DNA of 64,000 nucleotides from Thermoleophilia bacterium (GCA_016650125.1 JAENWT010000003.1:1-64000); one strand, 5' to 3'. Counted from the first letter of the stretch, positions 55,091 to 64,000 are shown. Numbers and translations: made by a program. Notes: generated by a model from the sequence alone, not told the origin.

Positions 55091-55717
55091 GTGAATACCA
55101 AATTGTGGGACCGCATCGAGCAGGCACGGACCGACTGGAACGTCCTCGAGCATCCTTTCTACCAGCGCTGGTCGGCCGGTGAGCTGACTCGCGAAGAGCT
55201 GGCTGACTACTCCGGTCAGTACCGTTACGCCACCGAAGCGATCGCCCGGATGAGCTCCGACATCGCCGCGGCAGCCCCCGCCGGTGAGCGGGCCGGACTC
55301 GAGGCGCACGTCGTCGAAGAGTCGAGCCACGTCGCCATGTGGGACGGATTCGTGCGCGAGGTCGGCGGCACCGTCGGCGCCGAGCCGAACCCTGAGACTC
55401 TTGAATGCGTCGAGGCCTGGACCAAGGCTGACGGATTCGGCAAGCAGCTCGCCCGCATGTACGCGGTCGAGAGCGGACAGCCGTCGATCTCGAAGACCAA
55501 GACCGAGGGCCTCTCCGCCCACTACGACATCTACGACGGGCCGGGCAACCAGTACTTCACCATTCACGAGAAGATGGACGTCGAACATGCCGAAGCCGGC
55601 CGCAACCTGATCGAGCGGCATATGAACGACTTCAGTGAAGACGAACTGGTGACCGCGGCCGAAGAGGCCTTCAAGGCGAACTGGAGACTGCTCGACGGAG
55701 TCAGCCCGTCCTGCTAG
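55091..55717 (+). CDS. CADD/PqqC-like di-iron heme-oxygenase-fold protein
   Basis: A 208-residue protein of the TenA/PqqC/CADD superfamily. It closely resembles Chlamydia CADD: LEHPFYQRWSAGELTREELADYSGQY near the N-terminus, HVVEESSHVAMWDGF in the middle, then YAVESGQPSISKTKTEGL and YFTIHEKMDVEHAEAGRNLIE, which keep the metal-binding Glu/His positions. CADD makes p-aminobenzoate from its own tyrosine. The matching Tyr of EH-x-FY is kept here. GTG 55091 has AGGAG at 55081-55085 (5 nt). Confidence 0.8.
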   Translation: MNTKLWDRIEQARTDWNVLEHPFYQRWSAGELTREELADYSGQYRYATEAIARMSSDIAAAAPAGERAGLEAHVVEESSHVAMWDGFVREVGGTVGAEPNPETLECVEAWTKADGFGKQLARMYAVESGQPSISKTKTEGLSAHYDIYDGPGNQYFTIHEKMDVEHAEAGRNLIERHMNDFSEDELVTAAEEAFKANWRLLDGVSPSC

Positions 55718-57105
55718 AGCTCCCGCTCGCTCATGTTCTCGCCGCCGGCGAGGACATTCCCATACCGGCGTGGCTCTTCGCCTGGGGAGCTTCAGTTGTA
55801 CTCATAGTCTCGTTTTTCGCACTCTCCGCAGGCTGGCGCCGGGCCCGCTACGAGGGTGACTCCTGGCACCCGGCCTTCACCGGGTTCGGCAAGGTCATCG
55901 GATCGATCCCGGTCCGGATCCTCTGCGGCCTGATCGGGATATTCCTGCTCGGCGTCTCGATCTACGCCGGCTTCGAGGGCACCTCGGCGCCGGAGCGGAA
56001 CGTCGCGATCACCCTCCTGTTCGTCACCGCCTGGCTCGGCTTCCCGCTTCTCGGGGTCCTCTTCGGTGACGTATTCCAGGCCTTCAATCCCTGGAAGGCG
56101 ATCGCCACGCCGATCGGATTTGCCTACCGAAAGATTCTCGGACGAGCTCCGACCCACTTCACTTATCCGGAACGGCTCGGCCGCTGGCCGGCCGCGATCG
56201 GGCTGGTCGGATTCGTCTGGCTCGAGCTGGTCTACGGCGAAGGCAACGGCGTCTCGGTCGGCCTGGAACCCGAGGTCGTCGCTCGCGCCGCGATCGCATA
56301 TTCGGTCTATGCGCTCGGCATGACCGCCGCCTTCGGTCGCGAAGTCTTCTTCAGGAACGGTGAGACCTTCTCGGTCTACTTCGGCATGTTCGGCTCGCTC
56401 GGCAAGTTCGAGTTCCGCGACGGCGCCCTCGGTGTGAGGCGCTTCCTCTCGGGTTCGACCCGCTGGGTGTTCGGCCCGGGTTCGGTCGCCGTGATCATCG
56501 CCTCGATCGGCACCACGACCTTTGACGGTGCCCAGGAGGGTGTGTTCAAGGACGGCATCCAGAAGGTCCTCGGCTGGTTCAGCGACGCCGGCTTCGGCGC
56601 CACCGCCTCGACCCGGCTGGCGAGCACGACCTTCATGGTGATCAGCCTCACGATCGTCGCCCTGATCTACCTGCTCGGGGTGCGGGGGATGGGCACGGTG
56701 CCCGGAGCACCGGACCGGAAGACCCTTTGGCGGACCTTCGCCCACGCGCTGATCCCGATCGCCTTCGCCTACCTCCTGGCCCACTACTTCAGCCTCTTCT
56801 TCTTCCAGGAGCAGGCCCAGTTCACCTACCTCCTCTCCGATCCGCTCGGAACCGGAACCACCGACCTGTTCGGCACCGCCGGGTACGGCATCGATTTCAA
56901 CGCGATCAGCAACGACCTCGTCTGGTACGTGCAGGTGGGGACGCTGGTGCTCGGCCATGTCGCCGGACTGGTGCTCGCCCACGACCGCGCGATCACGACC
57001 TGGGGCGATTACCGCAAGGCGGCCCGCTCCCAGTACTGGATGCTCGCGGTTATGGTCGCTTTCACCTGCTTCGGCCTCTTCCTGCTCTCCGTCTCGAACT
57101 CCTGA
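55711..57105 (+). CDS. Polytopic membrane protein (actinobacterial fenitrothion-hydrolase-like family), non-canonical start
   Basis: About 464 residues and ~10 membrane helices. The conserved N-terminus (LPLAHVLAAGEDIPIPAWLFAWGASVVLIVSF) is in frame with the C-terminal part (FGREVFFRNGETFSVYFGMFG, LAHYFSLFFFQEQAQF, YRKAARSQYWML). No ATG, GTG or TTG exists between the in-frame stop at 55636 and ATG 56320, which would delete ~200 conserved residues. CTG 55711 overlaps the upstream gene's end (its TAG is at 55715-55717) and has GGAG at 55697-55700. A coupled CTG start is proposed. Function is unknown; the family name is only a database label. Confidence 0.75.
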   Translation: MLELPLAHVLAAGEDIPIPAWLFAWGASVVLIVSFFALSAGWRRARYEGDSWHPAFTGFGKVIGSIPVRILCGLIGIFLLGVSIYAGFEGTSAPERNVAITLLFVTAWLGFPLLGVLFGDVFQAFNPWKAIATPIGFAYRKILGRAPTHFTYPERLGRWPAAIGLVGFVWLELVYGEGNGVSVGLEPEVVARAAIAYSVYALGMTAAFGREVFFRNGETFSVYFGMFGSLGKFEFRDGALGVRRFLSGSTRWVFGPGSVAVIIASIGTTTFDGAQEGVFKDGIQKVLGWFSDAGFGATASTRLASTTFMVISLTIVALIYLLGVRGMGTVPGAPDRKTLWRTFAHALIPIAFAYLLAHYFSLFFFQEQAQFTYLLSDPLGTGTTDLFGTAGYGIDFNAISNDLVWYVQVGTLVLGHVAGLVLAHDRAITTWGDYRKAARSQYWMLAVMVAFTCFGLFLLSVSNS

Positions 57106-57146
57106 CGGTCGGGGCTAGCCAAATCGGTGCCCGGGGCCTCGGGGTG

Positions 57147-57193
57147 AAGTGGTGTCGATTTGCACGGGATTTACGTGCAAATCGACACCACTT
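57147..57193. repeat. 20-bp perfect hairpin upstream of the AbiEi/DUF559 gene
   Basis: AAGTGGTGTCGATTTGCACG (57147-57166) and its exact reverse complement (57174-57193) flank a 7-nt loop GGATTTA. There is no T-tract after the arm, unlike a normal terminator. It lies 41 nt after the upstream stop and 71 nt before the next start. Confidence 0.95.
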
Positions 57194-57264
57194 TCTCGTT
57201 TGGGGCGTTGACCAGTTGTAACCCGTGTTGCCCACTGGTGCCTAGGATCCCTCGAACCTTTGGA

Positions 57265-58215
57265 ATGGACATCGCAGCGAACGGTACCCCCGGTCTCGAG
57301 TCTGTGGCGCAGGCAATCTGCCGTCGACAACACGGTGTAGTCGGCCGATGGCAGTTGCTCTCGGCCAGCATCCCGAGATCGACAATCGATTCCCGCACAG
57401 GGTCCTTCCTTTTTCCGATCTTCCCTGCCGTTTTTTCAGTCGGTCGGCAACAAATCACCCAGGACGGAGTCTGGATGGCAGGCGTCCTCGCGGCCGGTGA
57501 GGGCGCGGTTCTGGGTGGGCGCAGCGCCGCTGCGGCGTGGGGATTCATGAAGGCGAGGCCTGGCGTAGATGTCCTCCGTTGCGGAAGGCACAGGTCGGGT
57601 CGTGGGTCGATCGTCCTGAATGACAGGCGGGTCTCGATTCCACTGGTCATCAGGAGTACCCGAAACCTCCCCGACCAGGACATCAGGGAAATCAGGGGCA
57701 TTCCGGTTGTCTCTGCGGCCCGGGCGCTCCTGGATCTCGCATCGAGCCTCACCCCGACAGCCCTGAAGTACGGCTTCATCGAAGCCGATCGGCTTGGGCT
57801 TCTGGACGATGAAGAAGAACTCGAAGATTGCATGAACCGCGGTCGCGGACGGCCCGGCGCATCGAAATACCGGGCTCTGGTGCTCGACCGGATCCCAGAC
57901 CTCGACAAAGCCAAGTCACTACTGGAGGGTCTGATGCTCGACGCCTGCCATCGCGAAGGGGTTGAAGCTCCGGAAGTGAACGTCAAGATCGGCGGTCACG
58001 AAGTGGACTGCGTTTGGCGTGATCGTCGCCTTGCCGTTGAGCTGGACAGCTATGGGTTCCACCGCGGCCTGGAAAAATTCGAGAAAGACCTGGCGCGGAA
58101 CAACCGGCTCTGGGCCGACGGGTGGATCCTTCTTCGATTCACCTGGCGGAGGGTCACACGAGAACCGGATCAGGTTGTCAAAGAGGTCCGGGCTGCGCTG
58201 GCATCGAGTCGATAG
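57265..58215 (+). CDS. AbiEi-antitoxin-domain / DUF559 nuclease-like protein
   Basis: A 316-residue protein. The N-terminal part (VAQAICRRQHGVVGRWQLLSASIPRSTI) is an AbiEi-type winged helix. The middle contains RGIPVVSAARALLDLA. The C-terminal part is a DUF559/Vsr-like PD-(D/E)XK nuclease domain: E221, D248 (HEVDCVW) and E259 with D261 (RLAVELDSYGFH), then RNNRLWADGWILLRFTWRRV. ATG 57265 is chosen; the frame opens at TTG 57160 inside the left hairpin. Codon use is visibly less GC-rich than its neighbours. No toxin gene is adjacent. Two related hairpins bracket it. Confidence 0.85.
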   Translation: MDIAANGTPGLESVAQAICRRQHGVVGRWQLLSASIPRSTIDSRTGSFLFPIFPAVFSVGRQQITQDGVWMAGVLAAGEGAVLGGRSAAAAWGFMKARPGVDVLRCGRHRSGRGSIVLNDRRVSIPLVIRSTRNLPDQDIREIRGIPVVSAARALLDLASSLTPTALKYGFIEADRLGLLDDEEELEDCMNRGRGRPGASKYRALVLDRIPDLDKAKSLLEGLMLDACHREGVEAPEVNVKIGGHEVDCVWRDRRLAVELDSYGFHRGLEKFEKDLARNNRLWADGWILLRFTWRRVTREPDQVVKEVRAALASSR

Positions 58216-58226
58216 ATCGGAACCCG

Positions 58227-58273
58227 AAGTGGAGACGATACGCACGGCCAATCAGTGCCGATGCGCTCCACTT
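58227..58273. repeat. Degenerate hairpin related to the one at 57147-57193
   Basis: AAGTGGAG (58227-58234) pairs with CTCCACTT (58266-58273). Inside, CGCACGGC pairs with GCCGaTGCG with one bulge. The left arm AAGTGGAGACGATACGCACG matches the left arm of the upstream hairpin at 16 of 20 positions. It starts 11 nt after the AbiEi/DUF559 stop. Confidence 0.85.
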
Positions 58274-58302
58274 TGCCATTGGGCCAGCCCTGCAAGAACG
58301 AA

Positions 58303-58320
58303 GCCCCGCTTTCGCGGAGC
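58303..58320. terminator. Weak GC hairpin between converging genes
   Basis: GCCCCGC (58303-58309), loop TTTC and GCGGAGC (58314-58320) form a 7-bp stem with one mismatch. No T-run follows, so assignment as terminator is weak. Confidence 0.35.
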
Positions 58321-58349
58321 CTCGCCACTGCTTAAATCTGACCTCGAGC

Positions 58350-59015
58350 TTAACTCTTGGTCGGCTCCGGCACGATGCGGATGTACGGCTTGGGCTCGTC
58401 CCATCCGTCAGGGTAGATCTCCCTGGCCTGGTCGTTGGAGACGGAACCGGCGATGATCACGTCTTCGCCCTTCTTCCAGTTGACCGGGGTGGCGACCTTG
58501 TGCTCGGCGGTCAGCTTGAGCGAGTCGATGACCCGCAGCACTTCGTCGAAGTTACGACCGGTGGTCATCGGGTAGATCAGGATCAGCTTGACCTTCTTGT
58601 CAGGGCCGATGACGAACACGTTGCGAACCGTCTGGTTGTCGGCGGGAGTTCGGTCGGCGGCATCGCCGGAGACGTCCGAGTTGAGCATTCCGTACGCCTT
58701 TGAGACTTCGAAGTCGGCGTCACTGATGATCGGGTAGTTCGGGGCAGTGCCCTGAGTTTCCGCGATGTCTTTGGCCCAGTCCTCGTGCTTGCCGAGGGCG
58801 TCAACCGAGAGGCCGATGATCTTCACGCCGCGGGCGTCGAACTCCGGCTTGGCGTTGGCCATGTAACCCAGCTCAGTGGTGCACACCGGGGTGAAGTCCT
58901 TCGGGTGCGAGAAGAGCACGCCCCAGGAATCGCCGAGCCACTCATGAAAACTGATGTGACCTTCGGTGCTTTCAGCTTCAAAGTCGGGTGCTTCATCTCC
59001 TAGGTGAAGAGCCAT
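58350..59015 (-). CDS. 1-Cys peroxiredoxin (Prx6 type)
   Basis: Reduces peroxides. The peroxidatic Cys is in HPKDFTPVCTTELG; the Prx6-type C-terminal domain (TPVNWKKGEDVIIAGSVSNDQAREIYP, ending YIRIVP) is present, 221 aa. No resolving Cys is obvious. ATG has AAAGGA 4 nt upstream. A near-palindrome at 59037-59068 covers the promoter area. Confidence 0.95.
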   Translation of the reverse strand: MALHLGDEAPDFEAESTEGHISFHEWLGDSWGVLFSHPKDFTPVCTTELGYMANAKPEFDARGVKIIGLSVDALGKHEDWAKDIAETQGTAPNYPIISDADFEVSKAYGMLNSDVSGDAADRTPADNQTVRNVFVIGPDKKVKLILIYPMTTGRNFDEVLRVIDSLKLTAEHKVATPVNWKKGEDVIIAGSVSNDQAREIYPDGWDEPKPYIRIVPEPTKS

Positions 59016-59036
59016 GTGTTCCTTTCTGTTTCAGAG

Positions 59037-59068
59037 TATCTATACAAACTTGATCAGCTTTATAGATA
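59037..59068. promoter_or_regulatory. AT-rich palindrome upstream of the peroxiredoxin gene
   Basis: TATCTATA (59037-59044) and TATAGATA (59061-59068) are exact inverse repeats around a TGATCA centre (59051-59056). The 32-bp dyad is far richer in A/T than its surroundings and lies ~20 nt before the ATG. A peroxide- or metal-responsive operator is likely; the regulator is unknown. Confidence 0.6.
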
Positions 59069-59133
59069 AATCAGGCCAGCAGGCTGATGGACCAACCATA
59101 GTGGGTCGGGCTCGTCGGTGTGGCAAATCCTGA

Positions 59134-59700
59134 TCAGAATTGAGGGTTTTGACGCCGTTTCTTCAGTCGCAGCTTCATCAGAGGGAACATCCCGGCGGCG
59201 ATTGCAAGACCTGCGGCCGCCCCCTTGACAATCTGTGTCCGGCTTACCTCCGGGCCACGAACGAGCTTGCGCAGACCGAGGATTCCGGTCGGCAGGAGGG
59301 TCAGTACGGAGGTGACGACACCCGGGTCGTACCGGCGATTGCGAACCGCCCAGCCGATGTGAAGTCCGGCGTTCCCGATGTGGCTCACGTAAAGCGCGGT
59401 CTGGGGTGCCACCGCGGACGCTCCGCCGAGTGCGGAAAGCGAGAGGCCCCACCCGAATCCGACGTTGATCAGGAAGCCGGCCGGGCGGTCGATCGGGAAC
59501 TCGGGGTCGTCGCTGCCGATGACCGTCTCGTTGATCCAGGGGAGGAAGCCTCCGGGCCAGACCCACTCCTCGGTCTGATGGGCGAACAGCGCGGCAAGCG
59601 GCAACAGACGGGGCTCCCGGACCGAGAGCGCCAGGGTCGGAACCAAAGCCGCGGTCGCGACCAGTGGCCATCGCCCATGGGTGTCAAGCTGACCAGCCAA
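59134..59700 (-). CDS. HXXEE-domain membrane protein
   Basis: A 188-residue membrane protein. HQTEEWVWPGGFLPWIN is the HXXEE signature (H-x-x-E-E), followed by PAGFLINVGFGWGLSLSAL and ALYVSHIGNAGLHIGWAVRNRRYDPGVVTSVL with the second histidines. Family function is unknown; a metal-binding membrane enzyme is suspected. It starts 9 nt after the sufD stop on the same strand. Confidence 0.75.
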   Translation of the reverse strand: MAGQLDTHGRWPLVATAALVPTLALSVREPRLLPLAALFAHQTEEWVWPGGFLPWINETVIGSDDPEFPIDRPAGFLINVGFGWGLSLSALGGASAVAPQTALYVSHIGNAGLHIGWAVRNRRYDPGVVTSVLTLLPTGILGLRKLVRGPEVSRTQIVKGAAAGLAIAAGMFPLMKLRLKKRRQNPQF

Positions 59701-59709
59701 CGAAGCGAC

Positions 59710-60868
59710 CTAGAGGATCTCTTCGAGGCGCTTCTCGATCAGTGACGAGATCTCGTCGCGGACCGGACCTTCGGTAAGGCGCTCGACCAGGGCTTCGAGG
59801 AAGCCTTCGACGACCAGCGCCTTTGCGTCTCCGTCTCCGAGTCCCCTCGTGTTGAGGTAGAAGAGCTGGTCCTTGTCGACCTGGGCGATCGCGGCGGCGT
59901 GGGTGCAGGCGACGTCGTCGGCCAGGATTTCCAGGCCGGGGATGGCGTCGGCGTGGGCGTCGGTGGAGAGCAGCATGTTGCGGCACTCCTGGAAGGCGTC
60001 GGTTCGCTGTGCTCCTTCATCGACCTTGATCATTCCCCGCCAGACGGCGGTGGAACGGTCGGCGAGGACGCCGCGGAAAGCGAGGTTGGAGAAGGTGTCG
60101 ACGGCCGCGTGCTCCTGGAGCGTGTCGTAGTCGAGGTGCTGCCGGTTGCCGCCGGCGTATCCGCCGGTGACCCGGGCAGAAGAGCCCTGGCCGGCGAGGT
60201 TGGTCGTCATGCGGACCTTGCCGTTACCGCCGCCGAAACCGAGCGTGGCCCAGTCGAGGCTGCCGTCACGCTGGACCACGGCCCGCTGCGACGAAAAGAG
60301 CCAGGCCTTCTCCGAAAGGTCCTGGGTGGCGATGAAGTCGAGGTTCGCGTTCTGACCGACCACGAGTTCGACCACCGTGTTGAGCAGGGCGGATGTGTCG
60401 TCGGATTCGGAACCGTAGTGCTCCCAGACCTCAGCCTGGGCGCCTTCCTCGAGCACGATCAGGGTGCGCCAGTTGACGGCACTTCCTTCCGAGCCGAGGT
60501 TGATTCGGACCTTGATCGGTTCTTCGCAGACCACGTTGCGTGGCACGTAGACGAGCACGCCGTCCTGCCAGGCGGCTTCGTTGCGAGCGACGAAAGGATC
60601 TTCGGCCTCGACCAGCGAGCCGAGGTGTTGTCCGATCAGGTCGGAGTGCTCGGCCATGGCGTCAACCAGCGGCATGACCACGACATCCTCGTTGCCGCAG
60701 TCGATCTCGGCATCGGCCGAGGCAGTCTCGAAGGAGTCGAGGTCGAGCTTCTTGAGGTCGGTGAACTCCCAGCCCTTCGTCTTCCTGTCGGGGAGGGGGA
60801 GGGTCTCGACCAGCTCGGCGCCAATCTTACGACGGTCATTCAGCCACTTCGGCTCGGTGGCGACGGAG

Positions 60869-60876
<8 letters not shown>
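59710..60876 (-). CDS. sufD: Fe-S cluster assembly protein SufD
   Basis: Scaffold partner of SufB, 388 aa. It has the right-handed beta-helix core and the C-terminal SufBD signature [23 protein letters not shown] (with the key His), then [13 protein letters not shown]. It overlaps sufB by 8 nt. Confidence 0.95.
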
Positions 60877-62302
<1,426 letters not shown>

Positions 62303-62303
62303 T

Positions 62304-62630
62304 TCAAACCTCCAGGATGATGGTCTCGTCGGTGATTTCGACCGGAAAAGTGCGGACCGGCTGGAAAGCCGGCAAAGTCTTGGGCTTGCCGGTGCGCAGA
62401 TCGAAGAGCGATCCGTGGCGCGGGCATTCCACCGTGCGTGCGGCGCAATCCCACTCGCCCTCGGCCAGGGGGCCGTCGTCGTGGGAGCAGCGGTCCTCGA
62501 TCGCGAAGAACTCGCCTTCGCAGTTGAAAACGGCGATCGGCTCGCCTTCGTGCTCGACGATCTTCCGCTCGCCGGGGGCGAGTTCGGAGACCGGGCATAC
62601 GGAAATTTTCATGTTCTCGTCAGTGGTCAT
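62304..62630 (-). CDS. Rieske [2Fe-2S] ferredoxin
   Basis: A 108-residue Rieske-type ferredoxin: [11 protein letters not shown] and [14 protein letters not shown] supply the C-x-H and C-x2-H ligands, typical of dioxygenase ferredoxin components. ATG 62630 is chosen; GTG 62648 adds six residues but lies only 3 nt after TAGGCT. It is the first gene before sufB, an arrangement found in several actinobacterial suf operons. Confidence 0.93.
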   Translation of the reverse strand: MTTDENMKISVCPVSELAPGERKIVEHEGEPIAVFNCEGEFFAIEDRCSHDDGPLAEGEWDCAARTVECPRHGSLFDLRTGKPKTLPAFQPVRTFPVEITDETIILEV

Positions 62631-62781
62631 AGTTGTGAAACCCGCCACTTAAGCCTAGCTAGGGGGTCGGAATTAGAGTTTATCCACTCGCGCCGTCCGG
62701 CAGCTTTGTTCAGGGCTACCTAATACGCAGAACGGCGTCAACCCGGCGGCAAACAGCCGGCCGCCCGAGCGCCGGGTGACA

Positions 62782-62808
62782 TTGATTTACCCACTGAATC
62801 AGTATAAA
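62782..62808 (+). promoter_or_regulatory. Putative promoter of the cytochrome oxidase genes
   Basis: TTGATT (62782-62787) and TATAAA (62803-62808) have 15-nt spacing, somewhat short. It lies in the 200-bp gap between the divergent Rieske and oxidase genes. Its position excludes the upstream GTG (62776) as the start of subunit II. Confidence 0.4.
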
Positions 62809-62856
62809 GTCAGACCAGGTGCCCTGGCGCTGGCAGTTTCGTCCAAAGAGGAGACC

Positions 62857-63387
62857 GTGGAGCTCAGTTTCGGTGGATTCCAGATCGTCGTGCTGATTGC
62901 CTTTCTGGTGGTCACTGCTTCGCTGATCGCGATTTTTACCCTGGTCGCACTGCAGGCCAGGCGAAACGTCGAATTCGAGCTGGTGACGGACACCGGCTAT
63001 AGGTTGCGCCGGTACTGGCTTGTCTTCCTGGCTTTGCTTCTGGCCACCGGCGTAGTGCTGTCGCTTTTCTTCCTGCCGTACCCCGGTGCGGACGAGACCA
63101 ACGCGACCGTCCGGGTCAGCGGTGGGCTCTTTTATTGGTCGATGAATCCGGAGACGGTGCCGGCCGGCAGCAAAATCAACTTCGACGTTACCTCGGCCGA
63201 CGTTAATCACGGTTTCGGAATCTACGACCCCGATGGCGTTCTCATCGGCAGCGTCCAGGCGATGCCCGGCTACCACAACCAGCTCGACCTGAGCCTCGAC
63301 AAGGCCGGTACGTACGAGATTGCCTGTCTGGAGTTTTGTGGTTTCAAGCATCACGAGATGACTCGCGAATTCGAGGTGATCCCATGA
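62857..63387 (+). CDS. Cytochrome c oxidase subunit II
   Basis: Carries the CuA centre of a heme-copper oxidase. Two membrane helices (FQIVVLIAFLVVTASLIAIFTLVAL; YWLVFLALLLATGVVLSLFFLP) precede a cupredoxin domain with VNHGFGIY and the CuA motif CLEFCGFKHHEM (C-x3-C-x3-H-x2-M). GTG 62857 has AGGAG 3 nt upstream. The short form (176 aa) fits the ba3-like oxidases. It overlaps the next gene by 4 nt. Confidence 0.9.
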   Translation: MELSFGGFQIVVLIAFLVVTASLIAIFTLVALQARRNVEFELVTDTGYRLRRYWLVFLALLLATGVVLSLFFLPYPGADETNATVRVSGGLFYWSMNPETVPAGSKINFDVTSADVNHGFGIYDPDGVLIGSVQAMPGYHNQLDLSLDKAGTYEIACLEFCGFKHHEMTREFEVIP

Positions 63388-64000
63388 GCGAGCTGGTCGC
63401 CGAGCCGCCGGCCGGGCAGGTCCTCCACCCCCTGGGCGAAGAGTTGAGTCCCGAGACCGAGGGCCACCAGCGTACCGTGGGCTGGCTCTTCGGCGGAACC
63501 GGTCTGGCCCTGTTCACCCTGATGGCCGTGATCGGGGTGGTGATGCGTTTCGCCCAGGCGGATTCCGTCGGGATCTCGCCCGAGTGGTTCTACCGCCTCA
63601 TGACATTGCACGCGGCGGGGATGCTCGCCGGTGCCCTGCTTTCCATGATGGGCGGGCTCTGGTTCGTGGTCAGGTCGGTCGTTCCCGCGCTCGACTTCAA
63701 GCGGGCTCTGGTGAGCTGGGGAACGATCGTGGGTGGCGTCGTGCTGGTACTCATCGCGGTCCTGATCGGGGGGTTCGCGGCCGGATGGACCTTCCTTTTC
63801 CCGCTTCCGTTCGACTCATCCGGGCAGTGGTCGACCTGGGCGGCGGTCACCTTCATCGTCGGCATGGGACTGGTCGGCGTCGGGTTCACGATCTACTGCA
63901 TCGATGTGCTGAAGTCGACGACCCAGACCTACGGAGGTCTGAGCGGATCACTCGGCCTGAAGTGGCTGCGCGGCAAGGAATCGACGGGTCCGCCGCCGCA
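63384..64000 (+). CDS. Cytochrome c oxidase subunit I, 3' truncated
   Basis: The first 205 residues of a heme-copper oxidase core subunit, cut by the window edge. Helices: TVGWLFGGTGLALFTLMAVIGVVMRF, the heme-ligand region YRLMTLHAAGMLAGALLSMMGGLW, ALVSWGTIVGGVVLVLIAVLIGGF and WSTWAAVTFIVGMGLVGVGFTIY. ATG 63384 overlaps the subunit II stop (ATGA). Confidence 0.88.
   Translation, partial: MSELVAEPPAGQVLHPLGEELSPETEGHQRTVGWLFGGTGLALFTLMAVIGVVMRFAQADSVGISPEWFYRLMTLHAAGMLAGALLSMMGGLWFVVRSVVPALDFKRALVSWGTIVGGVVLVLIAVLIGGFAAGWTFLFPLPFDSSGQWSTWAAVTFIVGMGLVGVGFTIYCIDVLKSTTQTYGGLSGSLGLKWLRGKESTGPPP

Noticed and set aside
55792-56982. 396-aa minus-strand frame rich in E, D, R and G opposite the membrane protein
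   Set aside because: Its composition is that of an antisense shadow of hydrophobic codons, and the plus strand encodes a coherent polytopic membrane protein.

Overview
This 64 kb window is a high-GC actinobacterial chromosome segment. The gene families point to the Thermoleophilia (Solirubrobacterales-like), by inference only: no rRNA is present. Supporting signs are a Spo0H/SigH-type sigma factor, an F420-type luciferase-like oxidoreductase, a WS/DGAT acyltransferase, a DUF4383 protein, a YCII protein, several secreted proteins with lysine-rich C-terminal domains, and an AbiEi/DUF559 protein. Many genes have a TAnnnT box 5-8 nt before the start codon and no Shine-Dalgarno (SD) sequence. That is the pattern of leaderless mRNAs.

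Layout. 0-3.4 kb: end of a coiled-coil protein, cysS-rlmB, and a SigH-like sigma factor. 3.4-7.3 kb: a glycosidase-like lipoprotein, tRNA-Thr(UGU) and a secreted GH64-type glucanase. 7.3-13.5 kb: ArsR/YCII pair, a reductive-dehalogenase-like Fe-S protein, a PlsC-GpsA fusion, an ECF sigma factor with a membrane partner, DUF4383 and rhomboid proteins. 13.5-20.4 kb: a BtuF-like binding protein, pterin dehydratase, divergent 3-hydroxyacyl-CoA dehydrogenase/thiolase around a strong operator, a collagen-like secreted protein, an LLM oxidoreductase, and a 535-bp non-coding block of inverted repeats. 20.4-30.5 kb: an MBL hydrolase and cell-wall-binding-repeat protein, the lysA-hom-thrC operon, an FGE-like exported protein, an ABC-2 exporter and a detached thrB.

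30.5-42.3 kb: ParA, an SRPBCC protein, a lipoprotein, a class B penicillin-binding protein, a MarP-like membrane protease, HxlR, the sulfate uptake operon sbp-cysT-cysW-cysA, and xseAB. 42.3-48.8 kb: an AddAB-type helicase-nuclease pair. 49-57 kb: HAD hydrolase, FxsA, a MIP18/PaaD-like Fe-S assembly factor, WS/DGAT, ispH, a cysteine-less thioredoxin-fold protein, a CADD-like di-iron protein, and a membrane protein with no canonical start codon. 57-58.3 kb: an AbiEi/DUF559 nuclease-like gene bracketed by two related hairpins. 58.3-64 kb: peroxiredoxin, an HXXEE protein, Rieske-sufB-sufD without sufC, and the start of a cytochrome oxidase operon (subunit II, partial subunit I).

Most of the window is core metabolism: aspartate-family amino acids, sulfate uptake, Fe-S assembly, isoprenoid and phospholipid precursors, DNA repair and respiration. 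The least explained parts are the hairpin-bracketed AbiEi/DUF559 locus, the repeat blocks near 20.0-20.4 kb and 36.0-36.2 kb, the genes with apparent non-AUG starts, and the widespread leaderless-type promoters.
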